64,000 nucleotides of DNA from Candidatus Obscuribacterales bacterium. Its GTDB lineage: Bacteria > Cyanobacteriota > Vampirovibrionia > Obscuribacterales > Obscuribacteraceae. The stretch covers positions 124,001 to 188,000 of the forward strand of contig JAHBVO010000002.1 of NCBI GenBank assembly GCA_019637435.1, given 5' to 3'. This document shows, piece by piece, positions 43,293 through 52,200 of the stretch. The notes beneath the pieces are model-generated. The model ran no database searches and was not told the origin of the DNA. It saw only the letters and a list, made by a program, of their open reading frames with translations. The translations under genes and the position numbers were made by a program. Each line of letters starts with the position of its first letter. The first letter of the stretch is position 1.

Positions 43293-44681
43293 ATGTCTGC
43301 AAATCATGAGCTGATAATTCCCAGAGCCGCGTGTCCCGCCCGTCGGGACGAAATGCAAGCGGGACAACGATCGCGTCTCTTCTGCCGGCTCGAATTGAAT
43401 ACGGCTAGTTCGGCGTCGACGGCGAGCCGGATTTGCATGATACCGTCAGTAGTGGCTGCTGTTTTTCTTCTGCTCTCGGCTTCAATGTCAGACGGTGGAG
43501 CCGCTCATGCTGCTTTTGGCATGTTTAACAAAAAGAGCTCCCCTGGAAAAACTCAACCTAAAGCGGAGATACATTCGCAATTGCCGGGCAAGGCTCAAAG
43601 TGATGAAGACTTGCTTCCGCCCCCGACCGAGCCGCAAGTCGAGCCTCATTCTGCGGTTGGGGAGTCAAGTTTGCCGGCGCTAAGCCGAGATGAAGTTAAT
43701 ACATCGCCTGACGTAGACACATCTCCGGAACTTGATTTTGAACCAGCGATCTCGCAACCGCAGGTGCTGCCTCATGCTGCGCTGGATGCACTGTTTGACT
43801 CGAAAAGTGATCCTGAGCCTGAGGTTGCCGCGCCTCAAGTCTTGCCGCATTCGGAGTTGGACACCGCCCCGCAGGCTTTGGAGCCAAAGATAATTCCGCA
43901 CGTCGAAATCGATGCGGAGCCGGCGCCTGCTCCTGCTCCGCTCCTCCAGCCACAGACTGTTCTTCACAAAGAGCTGGACGCTTCCGCCACTTTCGACGAA
44001 TCGAAGCGTGATTTCAGATTAGAGGGTGAGCCGCTCACTACCGCACAGCCAGCAACTCCAGGAGGCTCCGCAACTCCACCAGTTCTCTCCGCTCGTCTGT
44101 GGAAGTGGTTGAATGAAATCGAACTGCGCCCTGCGTCTCGAAGCGCCGCAACCAAAAAAATCCGTATGGGTATTATCACTCGCGCGAAGAAGTACAAACT
44201 GCTATCGCTGAATGAGATGATCGATTTTTACAACTCCGCAAGAATGGACGGTGACCCGCGATTGGCTGGAGTTTGCCTGGAAATTATTTTGCAACTTCAG
44301 GACCCGAATACGGTTGTTAACCTTCCCAATTTTGGGCTTCCGCGCCCGAGCATTGTTGAGGAGCAGTTCTATCAATTCGATCAGCATTTTGCAAAGGACG
44401 AATTTAAAGAGGCGATAGACGCTTTCATTCGCGCATGCGACGCTGCATACGGAAACCCACTTGTAATGCCGATTTTGGGCAAACTGACTTGGAAGGAGCG
44501 CCTTAATAAAATAAACGACAGTGTCGAGCCCGAGGTAGCGGCTCCGGCTTCAGCGGCTTTTGCAAAACTGACCGCGCGCATGGCTGATTTGTCGAACCTG
44601 GCAGAATTTCGTCCGCGCCACTCGTTTGACGTCGAGGATGATTTTGCTAAGCCAATGGCAAAAACCAGGTGGGAATTCTAG
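43293..44681 (+). CDS. Exported protein with PQVLPH-ELD repeats
   Basis: A 462-residue protein. A hydrophobic segment with GGAAHA (about residues 49-74) looks like a signal peptide, so true translation may begin at ATG 43353 or 43437. The N-terminal half of the mature part is disordered and contains at least five degenerate copies of a motif of about 10 residues: PQVEPHSAVG, PQVLPHAALD, PQVLPHSELD, PKIIPHVEID and PQTVLHKELD, separated by Pro/Ala/Glu spacers. The C-terminal 200 residues are a helical domain (LRPASRSAATKKIRMGIITR, LLSLNEMIDFYNSARMDG). Each repeat has a conserved His. Function unknown. Confidence 0.7.
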   Translation: MSANHELIIPRAACPARRDEMQAGQRSRLFCRLELNTASSASTASRICMIPSVVAAVFLLLSASMSDGGAAHAAFGMFNKKSSPGKTQPKAEIHSQLPGKAQSDEDLLPPPTEPQVEPHSAVGESSLPALSRDEVNTSPDVDTSPELDFEPAISQPQVLPHAALDALFDSKSDPEPEVAAPQVLPHSELDTAPQALEPKIIPHVEIDAEPAPAPAPLLQPQTVLHKELDASATFDESKRDFRLEGEPLTTAQPATPGGSATPPVLSARLWKWLNEIELRPASRSAATKKIRMGIITRAKKYKLLSLNEMIDFYNSARMDGDPRLAGVCLEIILQLQDPNTVVNLPNFGLPRPSIVEEQFYQFDQHFAKDEFKEAIDAFIRACDAAYGNPLVMPILGKLTWKERLNKINDSVEPEVAAPASAAFAKLTARMADLSNLAEFRPRHSFDVEDDFAKPMAKTRWEF

Positions 44682-44691
44682 ACCAATCGAT

Positions 44692-45870
44692 CTAGCCCTT
44701 CACCGCTTCATTCACGATCCTGCGAATCTTACAGTTGCGTTTCTCGAGCTCAGCGAAGTACTGATCTGTATCAACCGCCACTTCCGGAGCCAACACACCA
44801 TGTTTCTTGATACGTCCATCGACGATCATCTGTGCCACTATTGAGGGTGGCACACCTGTGTTCAAATCTCCTGCCCCGATCTGGCGCTTAGAATCTGATG
44901 TTGCTGTTTCAAACATAATGATGTGAACAGCTTCGTTTCCTTTCTTCCCTTTGACGTCGACGCGCAGAATTTCAACGTCGTTGACTGCTGGCTTGGTGTA
45001 AGGGATTTGCGCGATCATGTGCGCCAGTATCTTGCGCGGGTGGAATTTGCCTTCGGCGGTTTCAATCGGCTCCGGTTTGCCGAAGCCCAGCTTCACGAAA
45101 AGTTCGAGCTTCTCGTGCAATTCCGCGGGGAGAGCCAGGCGGAAGTAAACGTTTTTGATTCCCTTGTCTCTGTAAGTTATCGGAAGGGTTGCGACTTCCG
45201 AGTGCAAGGTATAGATTGCCGGCTGCGTTCCGACCGGGTCTCCGAATTCAATATTCTTTTGCATCGCCAGAGGGTTGCGTCCTTCGGCTACACCATTTTC
45301 AAAAACCATTGCGTCTTTGGTGTACTCATCGAATAGAGTATCCAGCATGTAAGGCGGGTAGAACGGGTGATCCGATGCTTCTGCGAAGTCGACGCTACCA
45401 CACGCTATATCGATGAGTTCGACCTCGTCGAGGTCTTTTGCAGCTGCTGCAGCGAGTAGATTGGTGGTACCGGGGGCGGCGCCACTTCCGAGCACCGCCA
45501 CGAGATCGGCCTTCTCGAATTCGTCGTGCAACTCGAGTTGCTTCATGGTTGCGTGATACAGCCCGCCCAGGTCTGTGTAAGAGCAACCCGCTTTGAGCGC
45601 GGCTTTCATGACATCGACGTTGAAATAATAAGGTGTCGAGTTGACGACGCACTGACCTTTTTTGAGCAAGGCCACAAGTGCCGCTTCGTTTTTAATATCG
45701 ATCTTTTCGGCTTCGACATTAGGTCTTTTGACAAGTTCCGCTATTCGCTCATTACCTTCGATATTGAAATCGCCGATGATAATCTTCGTGTCTTTTGCCG
45801 TATCAGCCAGATCCTGGACGATGATTTGCCCCATCGCGCCAGCTCCGCCGAGAACAATTATCGTGTGCAC
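44692..45870 (-). CDS. Saccharopine dehydrogenase-family oxidoreductase
   Basis: A 392-residue NAD(P)-dependent enzyme of the saccharopine dehydrogenase/carboxynorspermidine synthase superfamily. The Rossmann motif is VLGGAGAMGQ at the N-terminus, followed by CVVNSTPYYFNVDVMKAAL and GCSYTDLGGLYHATMKQL, which are the superfamily's conserved blocks. GSGAAPGTTNLLAA marks the catalytic domain. The start is GTG at 45870. The substrate is not deducible: lysine metabolism, polyamine synthesis and homospermidine synthesis are all possible. It ends 11 bases from the convergent repeat-protein gene. Confidence 0.83.
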   Translation of the reverse strand: MHTIIVLGGAGAMGQIIVQDLADTAKDTKIIIGDFNIEGNERIAELVKRPNVEAEKIDIKNEAALVALLKKGQCVVNSTPYYFNVDVMKAALKAGCSYTDLGGLYHATMKQLELHDEFEKADLVAVLGSGAAPGTTNLLAAAAAKDLDEVELIDIACGSVDFAEASDHPFYPPYMLDTLFDEYTKDAMVFENGVAEGRNPLAMQKNIEFGDPVGTQPAIYTLHSEVATLPITYRDKGIKNVYFRLALPAELHEKLELFVKLGFGKPEPIETAEGKFHPRKILAHMIAQIPYTKPAVNDVEILRVDVKGKKGNEAVHIIMFETATSDSKRQIGAGDLNTGVPPSIVAQMIVDGRIKKHGVLAPEVAVDTDQYFAELEKRNCKIRRIVNEAVKG

Positions 45871-46006
45871 AACCTATGCCCCATCTGTTTGCTATGTATA
45901 TGCGAGTCCTCAAAGGCGCTCGCGTGCCCTCAATTGTAATCTATTAGTTGGATATCCGTTGCGCATTTAGCTTGTGCCTGTCTCGAACCGGGCTTGACAT
46001 CAATGT

Positions 46007-48328
46007 CTACTCGTCGTTTGTGAGCGCCTTGCTGCTGAGATCCATTTGCGTTCCGTTCAGGAGGGCGGGTGCATCATTGACTTGGCTCGGCGACACCTGG
46101 TCTTTGTCGACTTCGATGCTCAGACCTGGGCGTCCCTTGAATATGCGGAGTTCTTTAATACCAATGTCTTTATTCTCGGCGACATCCAACAGCTGCAACG
46201 TGCTCAAAGACGCGATTTCGCTAAGCGCAAAGCGGTTGAGTTTATTACCGTTGACCCAGAGTTTGCGCAACAGAGGCAGTTTTTTCAGCTTGGCGTAACT
46301 GCCCGGTTCAAAGGGACCACAGTGAGCGATACTCAGATCGCGGAGCGTGGAAATTTCGGAAATCTTGACGAGATCCGTATCGTCGATGCCGGTGTCATCC
46401 AGATGCAAAACGGCTAAGGCTGGCAGTTTCACGATTCTGTCGATCATGTCGTGTGAAACTTTGTTCGCGGATATTTCGAGATGAAGTAGCGATTTCATGC
46501 TTGTGATTTGTTGCACGGCCTGCTCGTCGAGCTTGCCTTGTCGGATTTCCAGATTCGTCAATCGGGGATTGCTGACAGTTTTAATAGCTTCATTTGAGCC
46601 CTCTACGTTATTGAGCCTCAGGGAAATCAGGCGCTTTAGCGACACGAGGCGCTTCAGATTGGGAAGAGAAATCTTGCATGCGCGGAAGTTCAGATCTGTG
46701 ATTGTCTTATGCTCCTCGATGATGCGTGTCATCTCGTCGTCCACTGTCGAAAGATTGATTTTCAGAAACGTGACCTGTGGATAATTTTCAAGGGCATCGT
46801 CGAGTTCCTCCGCAGTAGTCACGCTATGCGCGACGGCGAGCTTGTCGGAATGGACTGTCCTTCCTGTGATTGTGAAGGTGGGATTGAACGTTTTGTCATC
46901 AGTCAGAGTATCGAAGGGACCATAAATCGATTTGGCGGATTCAACTTCATCCGGATTTAAAAAGGTCTTTTCCTTCTTTGCTTTGGCCTTCTTTATCTCG
47001 ATTGACTTGCGCTCTTCTTCCTGTTTCATCGATTGCATTTGAACAATTGCGATGCCTAAAATCGCTCCCAGTGATGCCACCACCAGCAGTGTTAGAGTCC
47101 AGTTGCGCGACGGACGGGCGACCTCCCGTTCGACAGGCTTTTTATCCTGATGTTTAAATTCGCTGAGCAGATTTTCCACTTCCAGCAAAACATCTTGGAC
47201 TACATTCATGTCTTGAAACCGATCCGCCGGTTCCTTTTCCAGGCAATTCGCTACAATCGCTTCTGTTTCGTCTAAAAAGATTTTGGGACTGCGCTCGCGC
47301 AGCATGGGTGCGCGATTATGCGCATGCATATTAATAGTTTCCATTACGCTTCGGCCGAGGAAAGGCACCTCGCCGGTAAGTGCTTCAAACAATAAGCACC
47401 CGAAAGAATAAATTTCGGAGCGCTGATCGTAGCGCAGACCGTTGGCAACGTCAGGTGACATATATGCTGGAGTACCTGCGAGTGTCGTGCCCTGTTGCGC
47501 TGTATCCTCGCCCGGCTTTTCGATCTGCGCTACTCCGAAGTCGATGAGCTTGACGTCGATAATTTGATCTTGATCGGTTTGTATCAGCAGGTTGGATGCA
47601 CTGATATCGCGGTGCAATATGTTCAACGAGTGGGCCAGGGCAAGCCCCTCCGCGACGGCAGCGAAGATCCGCATCGCAACTAATTCGTCCAGCGGTCCGT
47701 GGTCCTGTATGTAGTCTGCTAGCGTCACGCCCGGAAAATATTCGAGCACCATATACGGTGTCCCGGAAGGTGTCGGACCGAAATCCAGAAGTTCGATAAT
47801 GGCCGGATGGCTGAGGTTTGCCAGGGCGCGAGCTTCTGATTGAAAACCGATGAGCTGCTCTGCCGTCAGTTCGTGAAGTACCTTGACGGCTACCAGTTTA
47901 AAAAGCAGGCGATCGCGTGCCAGATATACTTCTCCGGCGCCGCCCTTGCCGACCTTCTTCAGGGGTTTGTATCGGCCCGTAGGAAAACGACTCTCGTCAA
48001 TTGGCAACTCAACTTCATCAACCGGCTCTACTGTTGCAGTCGCTGGTTGCAATGTTGCTGCTGCTGCCAGTGGTTTTCGAGCAGAAGATTCGCCTCCGCA
48101 TCTGCAAATGGCTTCGGACATAATCCACTGGGTGAGCGAGCCTTTACGCTCTTCTACGATTTTCTTTCCGCATGTCGAACACAGGACCACATCCTGAGTC
48201 GACTCGACCGCAGAGGTGTCAACATCGCAATTGCACGCGCTGGGACTTAGTATCCATTGGGTCAGAGACGCGTCCTTTTTCTGACGTCGTGACCGTCCGC
48301 AAATGTTACAGGTCTCGAGTTTACTGAT
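46007..48328 (-). CDS. Membrane Ser/Thr kinase with TQWI modules and LRRs (paralogue 3, non-standard start)
   Basis: The obvious start is GTG 48190, but 46 in-frame codons upstream of it encode a further cysteine module (CNIC, then SLTQWI, then CNC) homologous to module 1 of the other two kinases. There is no ATG, GTG or TTG there. If translation begins at ATC 48328 (ISKLETC), the catalytic residues fall at Lys149, Asp241 and Asp263, exactly as in paralogue 2. The second module has CSTC, SLTQWI and CRC. The kinase domain contains GKGGAGEVY, HRDISASN (the usual HRDLK Lys is Ser) and DFGVAQ. A helix with WTLTLLVVASLGAILGIAI precedes LRRs. It starts about 20 bases after the preceding secreted-protein gene. 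Confidence 0.8.
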   Translation of the reverse strand: MSKLETCNICGRSRRQKKDASLTQWILSPSACNCDVDTSAVESTQDVVLCSTCGKKIVEERKGSLTQWIMSEAICRCGGESSARKPLAAAATLQPATATVEPVDEVELPIDESRFPTGRYKPLKKVGKGGAGEVYLARDRLLFKLVAVKVLHELTAEQLIGFQSEARALANLSHPAIIELLDFGPTPSGTPYMVLEYFPGVTLADYIQDHGPLDELVAMRIFAAVAEGLALAHSLNILHRDISASNLLIQTDQDQIIDVKLIDFGVAQIEKPGEDTAQQGTTLAGTPAYMSPDVANGLRYDQRSEIYSFGCLLFEALTGEVPFLGRSVMETINMHAHNRAPMLRERSPKIFLDETEAIVANCLEKEPADRFQDMNVVQDVLLEVENLLSEFKHQDKKPVEREVARPSRNWTLTLLVVASLGAILGIAIVQMQSMKQEEERKSIEIKKAKAKKEKTFLNPDEVESAKSIYGPFDTLTDDKTFNPTFTITGRTVHSDKLAVAHSVTTAEELDDALENYPQVTFLKINLSTVDDEMTRIIEEHKTITDLNFRACKISLPNLKRLVSLKRLISLRLNNVEGSNEAIKTVSNPRLTNLEIRQGKLDEQAVQQITSMKSLLHLEISANKVSHDMIDRIVKLPALAVLHLDDTGIDDTDLVKISEISTLRDLSIAHCGPFEPGSYAKLKKLPLLRKLWVNGNKLNRFALSEIASLSTLQLLDVAENKDIGIKELRIFKGRPGLSIEVDKDQVSPSQVNDAPALLNGTQMDLSSKALTNDE

Positions 48329-48348
48329 AGTTATTCGACTGCTCTGGT

Positions 48349-48885
48349 TTAGTAGTTCTTCTGACTGCTGCCGCTTGAATAGCTTGCTGCGCCGCCATTG
48401 AAATTGACGTTGACGTTGGCGTTGGTATTGCCGTAATTTGCTGCGCCGCCGTTTTGCCCAGGAACATAGAAGTAGCCCTGTTGTTGCTGCTGCTGCTGCA
48501 CGGGTCTGCGTTGGCCGCCCTGCTGACCTCCCACCGTGATGGTTTTCTGAGGAGTGACGGCGTACGACGGCACTGCAGTTTTGAATTTGTCAGGCGCTCC
48601 ACCGAGGTAGAAGTTGTCGCCGGAAGTTCCGACGGTTCTTCCCCACGAGACGCCGGGTAGTAATTGGTTGGCTTTCTGACCTACGCCACCGGTGATAACT
48701 CCTTTGGCGGTGTTGTTGATGGCGCCCGTTGGAATGTAGGTGGACTCGTGCTGGACGTAACCGACAGAGGATTGGTTGACGACTCTGGAGTTGCCGTAAT
48801 TGTAATGATAATTCTGAGCGTTTGCCGGAAGGACAGCGGCGCAGAGGGTTATGACGGAAAAAGCAACTTTGCTGATATTTCTCAT
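48349..48885 (-). CDS. Secreted Gln/Asn/Gly-rich protein with poly-Gln tract
   Basis: A 178-residue protein with a clean signal peptide (MRNISKVAFSVITLCAAVLPANAQ). The mature N-terminus is Tyr/Asn-rich. A more ordered middle contains WGRTVGTSGDNFYLGG, followed by a run of seven Gln encoded by mixed CAA/CAG (about 48480-48500) and an Asn/Gly/Ser-rich tail (ANYGNTNANVNVNF). It looks like a surface or matrix protein. The ribosome site is weak. The LRR kinase gene on the same strand begins immediately afterwards, so the two could share a transcript. Confidence 0.7.
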   Translation of the reverse strand: MRNISKVAFSVITLCAAVLPANAQNYHYNYGNSRVVNQSSVGYVQHESTYIPTGAINNTAKGVITGGVGQKANQLLPGVSWGRTVGTSGDNFYLGGAPDKFKTAVPSYAVTPQKTITVGGQQGGQRRPVQQQQQQQGYFYVPGQNGGAANYGNTNANVNVNFNGGAASYSSGSSQKNY

Positions 48886-49277
48886 GGCGACTCACAAACA
48901 ACGTAGGGATGGGGTCACAGGGTCAATATACCCGTTGACGATGGGCTGCCTAACGACGTTTAGATATTTGCGGACTAGTAAAGGTGAACGTCAGTTTAAG
49001 AATACCATGATGTCAAGAATGTGCAAGTCTATTTAACCAAACCAAAGGCGCTGCCGGTGCCACATTCCGTTTCCCCAGGGTTTCGGAACTACCTCTATTC
49101 ACTGTCGTCAACTGACCCGTCGGAAATTCCGGTTTCTCCTCCCTTGTAAAGAAAACCTCGAAAGAAGGCTGTATTGTTGCGTTAATTACAATCCGATCAT
49201 GCCAGAAACTGGCATTCAACGCACAATAAGGAATGCTTGAGTTTGCAGACGTTAGTGTCAGTGGGATTCTTGATTAA
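48886..49277. other. Divergent intergenic region, 392 bases
   Basis: Lies between the Gln-rich protein and esterase genes. I see no gene, RNA or convincing promoter; a 68-codon minus-strand frame at 49013-49219 has no ribosome binding site and is not called. Confidence 0.4.
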
Positions 49278-50888
49278 ATGACCGTTTTAAAACGAAGTGG
49301 TAATACCTGTGCCGGCGAGCGTCGCCATCGACTGACAGGATTGCTCTATCGAACAGCGTTCGCTTCTTTGCTCGCGACGAGCATTCCAGCGCTGTTGTCA
49401 TCTTCGGCGCTGGCTGCGCCTATAAAAATCAATGGTGCATTCACTGAACACATGGTGGTGCAGTCCGGTCAGCCCGTGGTTGTTTATGGAACCGCAACGC
49501 CCGGCGAACCAATTGGCGTTAAGCTCGCTGAGAAGAAGGCCGTAGCGATAACGAATGAAAAGGGTGACTGGGCTGCCACTCTGGAGGCGATTCCTGCTGG
49601 CGGTCCCTATGAACTTCAAGTTGTCGGTGCTCAAGAAAAGCTTGTTGTGAACGATGTTATGTCCGGCGAAGTCTGGCTTTGCAGCGGGCAGTCGAATATG
49701 TTGATGAGTCTGAAGCAGGCTGGATTGGATGCGAAGACGAATGAAATTTCAACAGGGGACTCATCGATCCGTCTGTTGAAAGTCGGCTTTGGTATGGCCA
49801 AGTCGCCTCAGAAAAAGCTTGATGCAAAATGGGTCATTCTGGATAGGGACAACGCGGCCAATTGCGCCGCAATCCCGTTTGTATTTGCAACCGAGTTGCG
49901 GAAAAAACTGAATACACCAATAGGCATAATTGTTTCAGCCTCTGATGGTGCGCGATGCGACTCCTGGATAAGCACGGGTGGCTTGAACAAAACTGCGGAG
50001 GGTAGATCGAAGCTTGCTGGTTTCGAAGAGCAATACGAAGCCTATCTGGCGTACCGCGAGCAAAAGATGAGCAACCAGGGCGAGAAGACAAGTGATGTCG
50101 AGTCCTGGGATCGCGAGGCTGACGCGGTTTTCCGAAATGGGGCGACGGCGGTTCCTGCTCCTCCTGGAGCGGCTCTCTACAACGCCATGATCGCGCCACT
50201 CGTGCCGTATACGCTCCGTGGTGTTCTCTGGTATCAGGGCGAGATCAATATCACGCGTCCTGAGACTTACGAAAGATATTTCACGTTACTTATGCACGAT
50301 TGGCGGCGCAAGTGGAAACAGCCCCACTTGCCATTTTTGTTTGTACAGCTTCCTCCGGTCGGAGAAAGGCTTGAGACTCCCGCTTCGGTCAGTAAGGCTG
50401 CGCGACTTCGAGACGCACAAACCAAAGCAGGTCTGCTTCCCTACACTTATATGGTGAGCGCCGTCGACACGATCGACAAATCGCCGGCTGAATGGCATGG
50501 CTCAGATAAACAACTGATTGGAAAACGTCTCGCGCAAATGGCTTTGTCCACTCAATATAAAAAGCCGATGCCGTTTAAAGGACCATCGATGGAAGCCGTG
50601 ACGCTTGAAGGAAGTAAAGTGCGCGTTCGATTTCGAAATGCGACTCACGGTCTGACAATGAAAGGCGACGTCTTAAAAGGTTTTGCAATAGCGGGTGACG
50701 ACAAGAAGCTGGTATGGGCTTCGTCTCAGATTGACGGCGATAGCGTGCTGGTCTGGAGCAATCTGGTCTCTAAACCCAGTCTGGTTACATACGCCTGGGC
50801 TGATAATCCGGACGGCAATCTTTATAACGGTGACGACTTGCCTGCCATCCCGTTTCGTTCTCAAGTGACTCACAGCAACATTCAGTAA
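49278..50888 (+). CDS. Sialate O-acetylesterase-like SGNH hydrolase, exported
   Basis: A 536-residue esterase with a signal peptide ending SALAA at about residue 47. The nucleophile block is EVWLCSGQSNM (Ser139), identical to the family consensus. GVLWYQGE and the late EWHGSDKQLIGKRLA (catalytic His) complete the site; the acid usually reads DxH and here is ExH. An N-terminal beta-rich domain (residues 55-125) and a C-terminal beta domain flank it. The enzyme should remove O-acetyl groups from acetylated sugars (sialic acid or cell-wall polysaccharides). Ribosome site weak. Confidence 0.85.
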   Translation: MTVLKRSGNTCAGERRHRLTGLLYRTAFASLLATSIPALLSSSALAAPIKINGAFTEHMVVQSGQPVVVYGTATPGEPIGVKLAEKKAVAITNEKGDWAATLEAIPAGGPYELQVVGAQEKLVVNDVMSGEVWLCSGQSNMLMSLKQAGLDAKTNEISTGDSSIRLLKVGFGMAKSPQKKLDAKWVILDRDNAANCAAIPFVFATELRKKLNTPIGIIVSASDGARCDSWISTGGLNKTAEGRSKLAGFEEQYEAYLAYREQKMSNQGEKTSDVESWDREADAVFRNGATAVPAPPGAALYNAMIAPLVPYTLRGVLWYQGEINITRPETYERYFTLLMHDWRRKWKQPHLPFLFVQLPPVGERLETPASVSKAARLRDAQTKAGLLPYTYMVSAVDTIDKSPAEWHGSDKQLIGKRLAQMALSTQYKKPMPFKGPSMEAVTLEGSKVRVRFRNATHGLTMKGDVLKGFAIAGDDKKLVWASSQIDGDSVLVWSNLVSKPSLVTYAWADNPDGNLYNGDDLPAIPFRSQVTHSNIQ

Positions 50889-51351
50889 ACAAAAATCGTC
50901 TGATACCAATGGCGGTGATAGCCGGAATATCCGTGGTATCGCTGGCGGTTCTTTGTTGGATATGATCTATATAGAACGGTCGCCTATCGATTACAAAAGT
51001 GACTCCATAAGTAGTGGCATTTACGATCGATTGAAACCCGGCATGGGTGCCTTGTTTGTCCGATAAATGAACTTGGCCGTAATGGGTGTGAATTCCTGAC
51101 ATGGGGTTGCCATGAAGTCCGTCGCTGGCAGGTTTTGCAGATTCGGTTCGGAGATATTTTGGGTGACTGACTCTTAAGATGTTAACGTTATTTAATGAGC
51201 GCTATTTACCGTGCTGGAGCCGCTTTTGCGGATTACTATATGGTTCACACTAAAAACGATGTTTTACACTTACATCGGGCTGGAATATTTAGGCTATGAT
51301 TCCAGCGTTAGACACCGTTAGATTAGGTCATTGCAAGGGAGTGATTACTAT
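50889..51351. promoter_or_regulatory. Upstream region of the SLH gene, 463 bases
   Basis: Contains TATGAT at 51295-51300, with GG two bases upstream and TTACAT at 51270-51275 (19-base spacing), a possible sigma-70 promoter. The minus-strand frame at 50785-51102 overlaps the esterase end and has no ribosome site, so it is not called. Confidence 0.35.
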
Positions 51352-51915
51352 ATGAAAAAGGGGTTTGCAACCTTTCTCACCGCGCTAGCAGCCGTGGGTG
51401 CGAGCACCTTTGTTAGCGTTGATGCAGCTCACGCTCAAGGCGCCAACAATGTCAGTGAATTGACAGATGTTGTCGGCAACGAGTGGGCTTACAATGCTTT
51501 GAAAGAACTCGTTAACCATCCGTGTCACATATTAGTAGGTTATCCGGATCGTACTTTCCGTGGTCAGAAATCTGCCACACGTTTCGAATTGGCAGCCGCA
51601 CTATATAAGTACGAACAATGCATCGTCGAGCGTCTTAACCAGAAAGCCGATAAAGCTGACTTGGAAAAGTTCGCAGCGTTGCTTGAAGAGTTCCGCGGAG
51701 AACTCAACCAGCTGAAAGCACGTGTGACGGATCTCGAAAGACGTATGAAGCTTGTTGAAGACAAGAACGTTGAACAAGATATGCGCCTTGCTTATGCAGA
51801 GCGTCAAAAAGGCTTCCTCTGGGAGCGTGTAGTTAAGGGTACCTTCATCGACGTTCGTGACGTCGGCGTAGGTGTCGGACGTGGCGCACGCGCCATCTAC
51901 GAATACTTGTTCTAA
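51352..51915 (+). CDS. SLH-domain protein without porin barrel
   Basis: A 187-residue exported protein. ATG 51352 (MKKGFATF) follows GGGAGTGATTACTAT. A signal peptide ends at AHAQ. One S-layer-homology domain follows at about residues 34-85: LTDVVGNEWAYNALKELVNH, ILVGYPDRTFRGQKSATRFELAAALYKY. A coiled coil of about 55 residues (DKADLEKFAALLEEF, LNQLKARVTDLERRMKLVED) comes next. In cyanobacteria this exact layout precedes an OprB-type outer-membrane barrel. Here the protein stops after about 40 more residues, ending in a Gly/Val-rich segment and EYLF, with no barrel. It probably tethers the outer membrane to peptidoglycan. Confidence 0.85.
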   Translation: MKKGFATFLTALAAVGASTFVSVDAAHAQGANNVSELTDVVGNEWAYNALKELVNHPCHILVGYPDRTFRGQKSATRFELAAALYKYEQCIVERLNQKADKADLEKFAALLEEFRGELNQLKARVTDLERRMKLVEDKNVEQDMRLAYAERQKGFLWERVVKGTFIDVRDVGVGVGRGARAIYEYLF

Positions 51916-51970
51916 ATTGAAGCTCGGGTTTACCCAGCCATATTCTTGGACCTAACCTGATCTACGTGTC

Positions 51971-52005
51971 AACTCCCGTTGGCGATTTCTCCAGCGGGAG
52001 TTTTG
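51971..52005 (+). terminator. Intrinsic terminator of the SLH gene
   Basis: An 8-bp stem AACTCCCG/CGGGAGTT (51971-51978 with 51995-52002), extended by TGG/CCA inside, then TTTTGC. It lies 55 bases after the stop. Confidence 0.8.
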
Positions 52006-52200
52006 CATGAGCATTTGCAAGCCTCGGTTTGCAAATGTAATTGCATTTGTTGGCACGTGGATCAAACAAGTTTCTACAGGCGGGCCGATTGCGCTGCATC
52101 GCGGATTCGGCTGGCGCACCAACCTTCAGGGACACCGATACCCTGCGGCGTGCGATAATTTGGGCTGTGTTCGATTCGAGTTAAAAGGTCCCATTTGATC

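Noticed and set aside
50785..51102. 105-codon frame on the minus strand after the esterase gene
   Set aside because: It overlaps the esterase C-terminus, has no ribosome binding site and its composition resembles a reading of the opposite strand.
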